DNA of 45,652 bases from contig JAFZNQ010000112.1 of the NCBI GenBank assembly GCA_017552965.1, positions 1 to 45,652 of the forward strand, in the 5' to 3' direction. Positions 24,519 through 32,747 of this stretch are shown piece after piece. The position numbers and the translations under genes are program-made. Below the pieces are notes generated by a model. It worked only from the letters and a program-made list of their open reading frames with translations. It was not told the origin of the DNA and made no database searches. Position 1 is the first letter of the stretch. Each line of letters begins with the position of its first letter. Source of the stretch: Abditibacteriota bacterium. Its GTDB lineage: Bacteria > Armatimonadota > UBA5829.

Positions 24519-26774
24519 TCACCTGTCAGAAAGCGGGACGCCTGAGAGCGCGCTGCCGGACAGCTGCCATACTGTGGCCGACAGCGGAGCTGTGTCATCG
24601 GAGAATATCCTGATCTCCCTTATGCCGCTGTTGAGGGATGTGGTGCAGGTCTGCCCGTTCACAAACACCTCCAGCAGCTGTCTGTCAACAAATATCCTGA
24701 GGTCGGCTCTGTCTCCCGCAGAAAAATAACCCGGGCCGGAGCCGGTCATGGAGGCGGCGCCGGCGATACCGACGGAGCCGTCGGCAGGGTCCAGCCCGGC
24801 AACCGCTTCCGAGCCGTCTTCAAGGAGAAACCTGAGGCCGGCCCTGCCTTTGAGGCTGTGAAAGCTGACTGACATTTCCAGGGCCTTGCACTCCGTTGCC
24901 GCCGTATATTCCCCCCGCAGAGTCAGGGTCCCGGTGTCTGTTGCCGGTCCTCTGAGGGCTTCGAATTCCGGCGCCGGCTCCTGGCAGAGCCGCTCTCCGT
25001 TGAAGGTCAGCACCCGGGGCATGGCGTGGCAGCAGGCCCAGGGCAGCAGTCCCGGCCCGGAGTTGTTCAGCCCCGGAAACAGGGCCATTATCAGCCGGCG
25101 CTCCGAGCCGCCGGGTCCCTTGTCGTCCACGCACAGGGGGTTGAAGCAGTGAAAGCTGCTTACAACGTCCAGCAGCATGCCCTCCTCATGCTCGGGTATA
25201 AATTTCAGGGTCTCCCAGTCAAAGCGGCCCACCCAGTATTTTACGGGATGTCCCCCCAGTATGAGCACGTCCCTGTCTCCGTAAAAGAGCAGGTAGGGGA
25301 ATTCCATAAAGCCTCCCGTGCCGTTGTCCTTCCGGGCGCAGAATATCTCGCCCTCCTCCCGCCAGTTCTCCAGGTCCGGGGAGGACCACAGCATGACAGG
25401 GTCTCCCAGATTGCCCGGCCGCATGCCCTTGCTCAGCCTGGAGGTGATGGTGTACCAGACGCCGTTGTGCCGGAACACGTGTCCGTCGTGGTGGTATTTG
25501 CCGATGACCGTGTGCTTGTCCGTGTAGGACAGCATGCCGTCGTCGGACCGGGCCAGGACTCCGGTCTTGCCGTTCTTGCCCTGGGCGGTGTAAAGGGCCC
25601 TCAGGTCTCCCTTATCGTCGATGAAGTGATTCAGCAGGTATATGCAGAACACGTCGCAGTCCGCATCCGTCATGGGGGCTATGGGCAAGCCGGTCCAGTG
25701 CAGCAGGTCCGGCGAGGCGTAGTGGTCCAGAGACGAATATTTCAGGGTGTAGCGTATGCTGTGATACGAAAACACGTGATACCGTCCGCCGTAATAAAAG
25801 GCGCCGCAGGGGTCGAAGATGGTCCCGAAGGGCTGGGTCAGGTGCCAGAGGGGCCTGGCCGGGTCCTCCGCCGCCAGGTCTGCCATCACCTTCCAGGCGT
25901 CCCGGCAATCTGCTTCGGATCTGCGGCAGGAGGCGTCGTAAAAAGCGTTGCAGGCGGCCACTGCTTTGTCAAAACGGTCCGGGGACTTGACGGAAAGCCG
26001 CTTGCCGCCGCACAGGGCGGATATGCGGGCCGGCTCCAGGACCCTGTGCCACAGGGCCGCGGTGTCAATGGCGGCCTCGCGAAAACGGGCAAAGGGCTCG
26101 CCGGTCTCATAGGTGTCCGGCTTGAGGCACCTGAAGCCTCCCAGCACCAGATCGTCATCGAAGGGGGCCGCGAGGCCGTGGGTGAGAGGAAAACAGGCCA
26201 GCCTGACTCCGTCCTGCCAAAAAGCGATGCTGCCATTCCCCGCGGTAAGCGTCAGGTCGGTCCAGCCCTCGCCTCTCAGGAGCGCCAGGGGCACCTCGCG
26301 GTAGTTTTTGCCCCCGGGGACCCGGGCTCCGATAAAGGCCACGGCCAGATTTTTGGTCCCGCAGGGATAGACCCCCAGGCTGAGAAAGTCCGAATAGAAG
26401 AAGGTGCCCTCCTGGGGCGGGCCTTCAAGCCGGGCCCGGACGTATAAGGTCAGCTCATCCCCGTCGGGTCTGAAGCGGCGGGCCCTGTAGGTATTCAGAA
26501 GCAGGTATCCGCCCTGCAGGAGGGCGGCGTTGCCGTCGCCGCCTCTTTTGCGGGACTCCTCCGCTTCGCCGGCGGGCAGGGGATAAAACTCCACGCCGCC
26601 GGATATCTCGTGGTCAAAGGGGGTCGTCACGCTGCCCGCTCCGCCGGCAAAGTGCCACAGGCCGGCGGCTCCCTCCAGGGGATCGGCGTTCTCTGCAGGG
26701 GCGGCGCAGACCTGCCCGGCAAAAAGCGTCAGGACGACGCACAGGAAAAGCAAATAAAAGGCGTTATAAAACAT
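24519..26774 (-). CDS. Secreted GH32-like protein with N-terminal LamG-like domain
   Basis: A 751-residue exported protein (signal peptide MFYNAFYLLFLCVVLTLFAGQVCA). Residues of about 35-260 look like a concanavalin/LamG sandwich. From about 315 there is a five-bladed propeller of the GH32 (fructan hydrolase/invertase) type: IFDPCGAFYYGGRYHVF corresponds to the nucleophile motif NDPNG, HHDGHVF to the RDP motif (Asp kept, Arg and Pro changed), and GFMEFPYLLF to the acid/base EC motif (Glu kept). A C-terminal beta-sandwich ends with LRIFVDRQLLEVFVNG, typical of GH32 proteins. The altered RDP motif suggests a substrate other than simple sucrose or fructan. The start overlaps the upstream gene by 11 bases. 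Confidence 0.82.
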   Translation of the reverse strand: MFYNAFYLLFLCVVLTLFAGQVCAAPAENADPLEGAAGLWHFAGGAGSVTTPFDHEISGGVEFYPLPAGEAEESRKRGGDGNAALLQGGYLLLNTYRARRFRPDGDELTLYVRARLEGPPQEGTFFYSDFLSLGVYPCGTKNLAVAFIGARVPGGKNYREVPLALLRGEGWTDLTLTAGNGSIAFWQDGVRLACFPLTHGLAAPFDDDLVLGGFRCLKPDTYETGEPFARFREAAIDTAALWHRVLEPARISALCGGKRLSVKSPDRFDKAVAACNAFYDASCRRSEADCRDAWKVMADLAAEDPARPLWHLTQPFGTIFDPCGAFYYGGRYHVFSYHSIRYTLKYSSLDHYASPDLLHWTGLPIAPMTDADCDVFCIYLLNHFIDDKGDLRALYTAQGKNGKTGVLARSDDGMLSYTDKHTVIGKYHHDGHVFRHNGVWYTITSRLSKGMRPGNLGDPVMLWSSPDLENWREEGEIFCARKDNGTGGFMEFPYLLFYGDRDVLILGGHPVKYWVGRFDWETLKFIPEHEEGMLLDVVSSFHCFNPLCVDDKGPGGSERRLIMALFPGLNNSGPGLLPWACCHAMPRVLTFNGERLCQEPAPEFEALRGPATDTGTLTLRGEYTAATECKALEMSVSFHSLKGRAGLRFLLEDGSEAVAGLDPADGSVGIAGAASMTGSGPGYFSAGDRADLRIFVDRQLLEVFVNGQTCTTSLNSGIREIRIFSDDTAPLSATVWQLSGSALSGVPLSDR

Positions 26775-28446
26775 AGTCGGTTATAGCCCCCGCCCTGGCG
26801 CAGACGGTCTGCATGAGCCAGTTTTTGTATAGAAATACCACCTTGTCGGCGGACGACGGGTTGAATATGAGATACCTGCCGGGCTCGATCTGTGTCAGAT
26901 ACACGCCGTTGTCCGTCACGGCGTGCCAGCAGGTCTGTGTCTCGGACAAAAGCTTTTCCAAAGGCCCGGCCAGGTCTTCAAAGCCGCTCACCCGGACGGC
27001 GTCCCTGAAGACGACGGCCCTGCCCTCCACGGTCCGGGAAAACTCCCTGCCTATCCACAGCAGGCGGCCGCCCTTTTCCGTCCATTCGGTGATGGCCCGT
27101 GCGGTCTCTTCTTCCATCCAGGGCTCGTCGAAAGCGATGAGTATCCGGTATTTCTCCAGAGCGCCGTCGGCGATGAGGGTCTCGCAGAGCATGTCATAGT
27201 CGGTAAAGCCTCTGAGCCTGGCGGCCCTTTGATACCAGTCCGAGGGGGATATGGCCAGGCTGACGGAGGGGTAAAACACCGCCGCCGGCGCCGCGGGGCT
27301 GCGCTTCTGCAGGGCGCCTATGCTCTGCCGCTGGGCCTTTTGCATGCTCTTGGCGCTCATGTTGTAGGCGTAGTCGTGGAGCTGGTCCGCTCCGGAGGCG
27401 GCCGCGTTGTAAATGCGGGCGGCGACTCCCGTCTCGTTTTCGACGCTGGCGGGCTCAAAGCCGAAATATGCGCCGTAATACCTGCCTGCCGTGGCCACCT
27501 GGCGGGTGACCGTGAAGTTGGAGGCGTAGTCCGAGCCCTCGTTGGTGATGCGCACTCCGCCGCCGTATCGGGCCGCTGTTCTGCTCTGAGCGCTGAAGTC
27601 GGAGCCCATTTCCGGCAGGGATATGCCGCCGGTGCACAGATATATCTGCCTGTCCGGAAACGCCCGGCGGGCGGCCTCCATCCATTTGCCGGCATATTCG
27701 GTCATGGAGAGGCGGTACCATGCCACAAAGTCCAGCCAGCGCCGGCGGAGATGAGGGTCTCCGGGGAGCCTGCGCATCAGGTCTGCCTTGCTCTCCTCGC
27801 TGTCAAAGGGGTAGGCGATGCCGCTCTCGTCGGTGAAGGAGGTCTTCCAGGCCTTGTTGACCGCGGCAAGAGTCCCGTATTTTGAGACTATATGCCGGCG
27901 GAAGGCTTCCCGGGCCGGCTCCTCGCCGCACCAGAAGCCCAGGTGGTTGTGGTATTCGCCGGGCAGTTCGAAGGTCCAGCCTCCTCCCGACACGGAGTAG
28001 ATGGCTTCGCCGTAGTCGCCCTGTATGCCCAGGAGCACCGATTCTATGAGGCCGCCGGTGTCGTATCTCCCGGCAAAGGCCTTCATAAAACGCTCCGCGT
28101 ATTCCATTATCCGCGGGGACCACAGGCTCTCTATCTTGCTGTCTGTGCCGTGCTCCGCGCAGCGGCAGGGGGTCCCCAACGACTCCCGGTACCAGGCGGG
28201 GGTGGCGTAGGCGGGGCCGGCTATGAGGAAGGGCACCCACCCAAGGCCCGCTGCCTTCAGGGTCTCCGCCACGGAGTCCCACACGGACCAGTCCCACCGG
28301 TCCCTGCCGGCGTCCTCTGCGGACTGCCAGGTGACGTAGCTTTCCACGGAGGTGGCGCCCAGAGACTTCCAGAGACGCGCTTCCTCCGGCGTTATCTTCG
28401 GGTCCGTGCCTCCTCCCTGTCCGAGACAATAGCTCATGTCTTTCAT
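26764..28446 (-). CDS. GH42-like (clan GH-A) glycoside hydrolase, no signal peptide
   Basis: A 560-residue protein resembling bacterial beta-galactosidase/GH42-like enzymes. The barrel begins near the N-terminus (LWKSLGATSVESYVTW), a Glu at the acid/base position appears in LLGIQGDYGEAIYS, and GTLAAVNKAWKTSF is typical of the GH42 region after strand 4. A second candidate Glu lies in VRITNEGSDYASNF. The C-terminal part (ILIAFDEPWM, EWTEKGGRLLWIG) resembles the amidotransferase-like trimerisation domain. The lack of a signal peptide suggests cytoplasmic action on imported oligosaccharides, unlike its two secreted operon partners. GAGGAACG precedes the ATG, which overlaps the previous stop (ATGA). 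Confidence 0.75.
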   Translation of the reverse strand: MKDMSYCLGQGGGTDPKITPEEARLWKSLGATSVESYVTWQSAEDAGRDRWDWSVWDSVAETLKAAGLGWVPFLIAGPAYATPAWYRESLGTPCRCAEHGTDSKIESLWSPRIMEYAERFMKAFAGRYDTGGLIESVLLGIQGDYGEAIYSVSGGGWTFELPGEYHNHLGFWCGEEPAREAFRRHIVSKYGTLAAVNKAWKTSFTDESGIAYPFDSEESKADLMRRLPGDPHLRRRWLDFVAWYRLSMTEYAGKWMEAARRAFPDRQIYLCTGGISLPEMGSDFSAQSRTAARYGGGVRITNEGSDYASNFTVTRQVATAGRYYGAYFGFEPASVENETGVAARIYNAAASGADQLHDYAYNMSAKSMQKAQRQSIGALQKRSPAAPAAVFYPSVSLAISPSDWYQRAARLRGFTDYDMLCETLIADGALEKYRILIAFDEPWMEEETARAITEWTEKGGRLLWIGREFSRTVEGRAVVFRDAVRVSGFEDLAGPLEKLLSETQTCWHAVTDNGVYLTQIEPGRYLIFNPSSADKVVFLYKNWLMQTVCARAGAITDYVL

Positions 28447-29006
28447 TGTCGTTCCTCGGTTTTCTGCTGCTTTTGCTCCGGCAGCGGCGGTATGTCAACC
28501 CCCAGGTTCTCCCGGGCAAAGCCTTTGACGAAGTCCCGGGCCGTCTCTCCGTGCTCCCTGAACCAGCTCTCGTCAAACACGCCCACCAGGTGCCACAAAG
28601 AGCGGGGGCCGGCGATGACGTATTCCGTCGCTCTGGCCTCCTTGCGGCTGTCCTTCGCCGTGTAGGTGCAGAGCCACAGATCCCGGGCCGTCTTTTCCCG
28701 GTAGTCCTTTTTGGCGGTCTTCTCCTGATCCTTGGTGTTTTGGTCCACGTAGCCCTTCAGGTCCGCCCCGGGGATGTTTTTGGCGGTGATGAAGCCCGCG
28801 GGCTCCGCCAGCCGCTTGCCGGGGATGATGAGCTGAAAGGCGTAGTCCTCGGTGCCTCCCGAATAGATCCAGTTTGCCGGGACGCGCACCGTCACCCGGG
28901 AGGGGCCGGAGCCGGCGTGGCGGGGAAACATCTGGTTGTGAAACTTGCCGAATATGATGATGAGCGCCAGCAATACCAACAGGCCTATGGTGGCGGGCTT
29001 ATTCAT
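28443..29006 (-). CDS. Single-pass membrane protein of unknown function
   Basis: A 187-residue protein with one N-terminal membrane helix (about 7-21, IGLLVLLALIIIFG) and an outward-facing soluble domain. Its pattern (VRVPANWIYSG..DYAFQLIIPG, then WHLVGVFDESWFREHGETARDFVKGF) is weakly reminiscent of the PsbP/DcrB-like fold. It ends with a Gln/Lys-rich tail. It overlaps metW by 8 bases and the GH42-like gene by 4, so it is an integral member of the operon. Function not assigned. Confidence 0.75.
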   Translation of the reverse strand: MNKPATIGLLVLLALIIIFGKFHNQMFPRHAGSGPSRVTVRVPANWIYSGGTEDYAFQLIIPGKRLAEPAGFITAKNIPGADLKGYVDQNTKDQEKTAKKDYREKTARDLWLCTYTAKDSRKEARATEYVIAGPRSLWHLVGVFDESWFREHGETARDFVKGFARENLGVDIPPLPEQKQQKTEERQ

Positions 29007-29640
29007 CCCGGGCCTCTCTGGATACCACGTATATGGCGGTGTTGCCCCTCAGATTGGGCAGCACCCGGAGCATCTTCTGGCTGCCCCCCTGCTCGGCCAG
29101 ATAAAAGGCCTTTTCGATCGTGATGTCGTTGTTTTTGCACAGCTCCATAAAGTCCGCAAAGGAGGAAAAATGTATGTTCGGCGTGTTGTACCACTCATAG
29201 GGCATGCTCTTGTTCTTGGGCATCTTGCCGGTGAACAGCAGCTGCAGACGGACGAATATGTTGCCGAAGTTGGGCGTGGTGACTATCACCCTGCGGCCCA
29301 CCCGGGCGGCCTCCAGCAGAGTCTTGCGGCAGTCCGGCAGGGTCTGCAATACGTCGGAGAGGATCACGTAGTCAAAGCGCTTGTCCGGATAGTCCGCCAG
29401 GCCCGTGTTCAGGTCGTCGTTATATACGAAAAGGCCCTTTTTCACACATTCGTTCACGTGGTTGGAGTTCAGCTCCACTCCCTGACAGTGGCAGTGCCGC
29501 ACGTCCTGCAGCAGCTGCATAAGGTGGCCTTCGCCGCAGCCCAGATCCAGGATCTTGGAGCCCTCGTTGACCAATTCGAGTATATAGGGGTAGGTGCCCC
29601 GTATGACCTCAAAGCGTTGTTTTTCCAGGCTGTTCATCAT
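28999..29640 (-). CDS. metW: MetW-family methyltransferase-like protein
   Basis: A 213-residue class I methyltransferase-fold protein of the MetW family, known to partner MetX in methionine biosynthesis in many bacteria. Motifs: KILDLGCGEGHLMQLL (SAM-binding glycine motif), GVELNSNHV, FDYVILSDVLQTL, RVIVTTPNFG. Two ATG codons are available (29640, 29637), both overlapping the metX stop. Adjacency to metX strongly supports the name. Confidence 0.93.
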   Translation of the reverse strand: MMNSLEKQRFEVIRGTYPYILELVNEGSKILDLGCGEGHLMQLLQDVRHCHCQGVELNSNHVNECVKKGLFVYNDDLNTGLADYPDKRFDYVILSDVLQTLPDCRKTLLEAARVGRRVIVTTPNFGNIFVRLQLLFTGKMPKNKSMPYEWYNTPNIHFSSFADFMELCKNNDITIEKAFYLAEQGGSQKMLRVLPNLRGNTAIYVVSREARDE

Positions 29641-30782
29641 ATGGCGTGCTCCATAAAGTTGGAGAGAAGGCCCGTGAGTATCTCGGCTTCCTCCAGAAAT
29701 GCGTCGTGGCCCTTGTTGGTCTCCACTTCCGTGTAGCTGACGTCTCTGCCCGCCCGGCGGAGGGCGGAGACTATCTTTTTCATGGTGGCCGGCGGGAACA
29801 GCCAGTCCGAGGAGAAGGATATCACCAGGAACTTGCTCTCGGTCCGTTCAAAGGCCTTCCGCATGCTGCCGTAGTGGTGGTTCAGGTCAAAGTAGTCCAT
29901 GCCCTTGGTGATATACAGATAGGAATTGGGGTCGAAGCGGTCAAAAAACTTTTGGCCCGCATTGTATTCCAGAGTGCCCTCGATGGAAAACTCTATGTCC
30001 CAGTTGAAGTCCGGCTTTTCCTTCTTCTGAAAGTCCCTGCCGTAGCGCTCCCGCATGTATTCCTCGGAAAAATACTGTATGAGCCCGATCATCCTGGCGG
30101 TCTTGAGGCCCTGGACCGGCTGCTCTTCCCTGTCGTAGTAGTCCCCGTTGTTCCAGTTGGGGTCGTTCATGATGGCGTTGCGGGCCACGCAGTCAAAGGC
30201 TATCTCTCTGGGGTCCACCGAAGCGGTGGCCGCCAGCAGTATATTCAGATCCATCATGTCGGGATAGTCGGCGGCAAATTGCAGCAGCTGCATGCCTCCG
30301 AAGGAGCCTCCGGCCGTGGCAAACAGCTTCTCTATGCCCAGAAAGTCCAGCAGCCTTTTCTGGGCGGCCACCATATCCCTGATGGTGACTATGGGAAATC
30401 TCATGCCGTAGGGCCTGCCCGTGGCCGGGTCTATGGACGAAGGGCCGCTGGAGCCCTGGCAGCCGCCTATGATGTTGGTGCAGATCACGAAGTATTTGTT
30501 GGTGTCAAAGGCCTTGCCCGGGCCTATCATCTCGTCCCACCAGCCCGGGTCCCGGTCCTGAGGGGAATGGTAGCCGGCGGCGTGGGCGTCGCCCGTCAGG
30601 GCGTGAAATATCAGTATGCCGTTGTCCTTCTGATCGTTCAGCCTGCCGTAGGTCTCGTAGGCCACCGTCACGGGGCCGAAGACCTCCCCCGATTCGAGGG
30701 TGAGGCTGTCAAAGGTGAATTGCTTTAGCTTGACCAGTCCTACCGTGGTAGGGTCCTGGGGGTCGTAGGGCTTGTGAGCCAT
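29637..30782 (-). CDS. metX: Homoserine O-acetyltransferase (or succinyltransferase) MetX
   Basis: A 381-residue alpha/beta-hydrolase acylating L-homoserine for methionine synthesis. Nucleophile elbow GGSFGGMQLL, an acid residue in SSDWLFPP and His in NKGHDAFLEE form the catalytic triad. VTVAYETYGRLN and HALTGDAHAAG are typical of MetX. The acyl donor (acetyl or succinyl) cannot be settled by eye. The ATG at 30782 overlaps the stop of the exporter gene (TAATG) and follows GGGAGG. The upstream extension of the frame to 31415 only shadows the exporter gene. Confidence 0.94.
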   Translation of the reverse strand: MAHKPYDPQDPTTVGLVKLKQFTFDSLTLESGEVFGPVTVAYETYGRLNDQKDNGILIFHALTGDAHAAGYHSPQDRDPGWWDEMIGPGKAFDTNKYFVICTNIIGGCQGSSGPSSIDPATGRPYGMRFPIVTIRDMVAAQKRLLDFLGIEKLFATAGGSFGGMQLLQFAADYPDMMDLNILLAATASVDPREIAFDCVARNAIMNDPNWNNGDYYDREEQPVQGLKTARMIGLIQYFSEEYMRERYGRDFQKKEKPDFNWDIEFSIEGTLEYNAGQKFFDRFDPNSYLYITKGMDYFDLNHHYGSMRKAFERTESKFLVISFSSDWLFPPATMKKIVSALRRAGRDVSYTEVETNKGHDAFLEEAEILTGLLSNFMEHAI

Positions 30783-31564
30783 TAAGAACCTCCCTGTTTG
30801 TGAACAAGAGTTTTTATCATAAGTCCTGTGACTATGAGCAGAAATATCCCGAAAATGATGCGCAGGGCCTTGTAGTCGGCCAGGGCCGCCAGGTCGGAGC
30901 CGGCAAGGGAACAGACGCCCGCCGCAGCTCCGGCTATGAGGCCCGCCGCGAGATCCACGTTGCCCCAGCGGGACTGGAGTATGACTCCGGTGACCGAGGT
31001 GGGGATGATGCACAGCAGGCTGATGCCCTGAGCCGTTCTTTGCTCCACTCCCAGAAGGAGCATGCAGGGGACCAGCACAATGCCGCCGCCTATGCCCAGC
31101 AGCCCGGACAGGATGCCGCTCGCGACCCCCAGCAGGACCAGCAGGGCATACAGGGCCGGGTTTGCCTCGGGAGCGGGGCGCAGGCCGAAAAGGCCCTGCC
31201 CGGTGACCCCGGAGTAGATGATGTTTGCCGCCGTCAGAAACAGCAGGCAGATAAACAGCAGCCTCAGAAGGCGGGTGTCGATACGCTTCACTATCCAGGA
31301 CCCGACGAAAGACCCGGCTATCCCGCCGGCTATGATGAACATGCCGAAGGACCAGCTCACGTGGCCGTGAAAGGCGTAGCGGGTCAGGGCAAATACAGCG
31401 ATAAGGCAGGCGCACACCAGGCTGATGCCCTGAGCCTTTTTTTGCGGCTTGCCCAGAAGCAGCACCAGCATGGGCACTATCACCGTGCCTCCGCCTATGC
31501 CAAGTAGTCCGCCCAGAAGTCCGGCGGCGGCGCCGGAGGCGGCGAGTATCAAGGTTTTTTTCAT
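30782..31564 (-). CDS. TauE/SafE (TSUP) family sulfite/sulfonate exporter-like membrane protein
   Basis: A 260-residue integral membrane protein with about eight hydrophobic segments and two copies of the TSUP hallmark GGLLGIGGGTVIVPM and SGLLGIGGGIVLVP. The family moves sulfite, thiosulfate, sulfonates or organic acids across the inner membrane. Being first in an operon with metX and metW suggests a link to sulfur supply for methionine. It starts at ATG 31564 and the ribosome site is weak. A possible -10 (TATAAT, 31611-31606) lies upstream, without a clear -35. Confidence 0.9.
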   Translation of the reverse strand: MKKTLILAASGAAAGLLGGLLGIGGGTVIVPMLVLLLGKPQKKAQGISLVCACLIAVFALTRYAFHGHVSWSFGMFIIAGGIAGSFVGSWIVKRIDTRLLRLLFICLLFLTAANIIYSGVTGQGLFGLRPAPEANPALYALLVLLGVASGILSGLLGIGGGIVLVPCMLLLGVEQRTAQGISLLCIIPTSVTGVILQSRWGNVDLAAGLIAGAAAGVCSLAGSDLAALADYKALRIIFGIFLLIVTGLMIKTLVHKQGGS

Positions 31565-31735
31565 GATAAAGCTGTGTATGCCTGTGGATGTGATTTTTGG
31601 CTGCTATTATATTTTATCATAGAAAAAGGTTTTTGGCAAACCCGGGACGGGAGGGGCCCGGCGGCGCCGGCGCAGATTGCCAAAAACGCCGGGAAATGGT
31701 ATCATTTAGATGGAGTAGCAAAAGGAGATACAGAC
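31565..31735. promoter_or_regulatory. Divergent promoter region between the TSUP operon and a secreted-protein gene
   Basis: The gap holds a minus-strand TATAAT (31611-31606) for the TSUP-metX operon and, facing the other way, a good plus-strand promoter at 31677-31705. Between them lies a GC-rich stretch (GGCGGCGCCGGCGC). No SAM riboswitch or S-box pattern could be recognised by eye before the TSUP gene. Confidence 0.5.
31677..31705 (+). promoter_or_regulatory. Promoter TTGCCA-17-TATCAT with TGG extended -10
   Basis: TTGCCA at 31677-31682, a 17-base spacer ending in TGG, and TATCAT at 31700-31705. It lies 30 bases before the ATG at 31736, which has AAAGGAG upstream. Confidence 0.7.
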
Positions 31736-32644
31736 ATGAAAAAACTGCTTTTGATGTTGTTTGTGATAGGCCTGGCTGCGGGCGTGAGCGCCGCAGACAG
31801 CACGTTTATTCTTTTCGGGGTCCCCGACAGCGGCAAGCAGGGCTTTTGGGACGGATATCTGACCAACGTGAAGGCGGTCTTCAACTCGTCCTTTCCCTCG
31901 GTGCTCGCCAAGGGCTTCGGCTTTGAGTTCGCCGATCCGGACAAGGTCAAGTCCACCGCCTCCAGGCTGGGCTACAGCCCCGACTTTTACAACGCCATGG
32001 ACGACGACGATCTGGCAGCCCTGGGCGCCGGCGCCGGAGCCAGGTATATCATCATCCCCCGGATCGCCACCAACCGGTGGAACTCTTTTTCCGACGGCAG
32101 CGAGACCGTGGAGCTGGCGGTGGCCTTCAAGGTCTTTGACGCGCAGCAAAAGCGCTACGTCAGCGATTTTACCTCCCGGTACTACGATTCCAAGGCCGCT
32201 ACCCGCATCGTGACCGGCAAAAAGGACATAGACGAGCTGGTGCTGCTTATAGAGGCTCTCAGCGGCGACAAGGAGGACAAGAACACCTTTGCCACCGACA
32301 GCGTGTATGCCTTCATCAAGCAGGCGGCCGCAGATCTGGACAACTCTCTGGACGGCACCATTGCCATCAAGGTCAAGACCTCCCTGAAGCCGGGAGAGCT
32401 GACCATCACCAAGACCGACAAATGGAACTCCGTGAAGGCCGGCGACAAGGGCGTGATCTTTTTTGTCAAGGACGGCTCTCCCAAAAAGCTGGGCGCCGCC
32501 ACGGTCAGCTACACCAAAAAGAACGAGATACATCTGACCATCGACTCTCTGTCGGATGAAAAGGAAGCCAAAAACAAGAGGGAATACGCCTTCGTGTTCA
32601 CAGTCAGCGACCCCGTGGTGCGCACCGTGGCCTCCTTTGAATAA
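31736..32644 (+). CDS. Secreted protein of unknown function
   Basis: A 302-residue exported protein with signal peptide MKKLLLMLFVIGLAAGVSA cleaved before ADSTF. The mature part is soluble, Lys/Asp-rich, with no cysteine motif or membrane helix. The middle region alternates strands (ARYIIIPRIATN, ELAVAFKVFDAQQKRYV) in a way seen in periplasmic beta-rich proteins that bind cell-surface components, but I do not recognise the family. The start is fixed by AAAGGAG and by the signal peptide; the longer frame to 31574 runs through the promoter. Monocistronic: its own promoter and a strong terminator at 32658. Confidence 0.8.
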   Translation: MKKLLLMLFVIGLAAGVSAADSTFILFGVPDSGKQGFWDGYLTNVKAVFNSSFPSVLAKGFGFEFADPDKVKSTASRLGYSPDFYNAMDDDDLAALGAGAGARYIIIPRIATNRWNSFSDGSETVELAVAFKVFDAQQKRYVSDFTSRYYDSKAATRIVTGKKDIDELVLLIEALSGDKEDKNTFATDSVYAFIKQAAADLDNSLDGTIAIKVKTSLKPGELTITKTDKWNSVKAGDKGVIFFVKDGSPKKLGAATVSYTKKNEIHLTIDSLSDEKEAKNKREYAFVFTVSDPVVRTVASFE

Positions 32645-32657
32645 ACACACACATCCA

Positions 32658-32683
32658 CGCCGGCGGCAGCCGGCGTTTTTTTT
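32658..32683 (+). terminator. Rho-independent terminator of the secreted-protein gene
   Basis: The stem CGCCGGC (32658-32664) pairs with GCCGGCG (32669-32675), loop GGCA, followed by eight T residues. It sits back-to-back with the terminator of the convergent flavodoxin gene. Confidence 0.92.
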
Positions 32684-32697
32684 GCGCCGGGACGCCG

Positions 32698-32730
32698 CAA
32701 AAAAAGGCCCGGCGGACTCGTCCGCCGGGG
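32698..32730 (-). terminator. Rho-independent terminator of the flavodoxin gene
   Basis: A 10-bp stem CCCGGCGGAC/GTCCGCCGGG (32708-32717 with 32720-32729) is followed on the minus strand by CCTTTTTTT. It lies 18 bases after the flavodoxin stop codon. Confidence 0.9.
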
Positions 32731-32747
32731 CCCTATTGCCGCCGGGT

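Noticed and set aside
30783-31415. N-terminal extension of metX
   Set aside because: It is the shadow of the TauE/SafE gene; the MetX family N-terminus and a ribosome site match the ATG at 30782.
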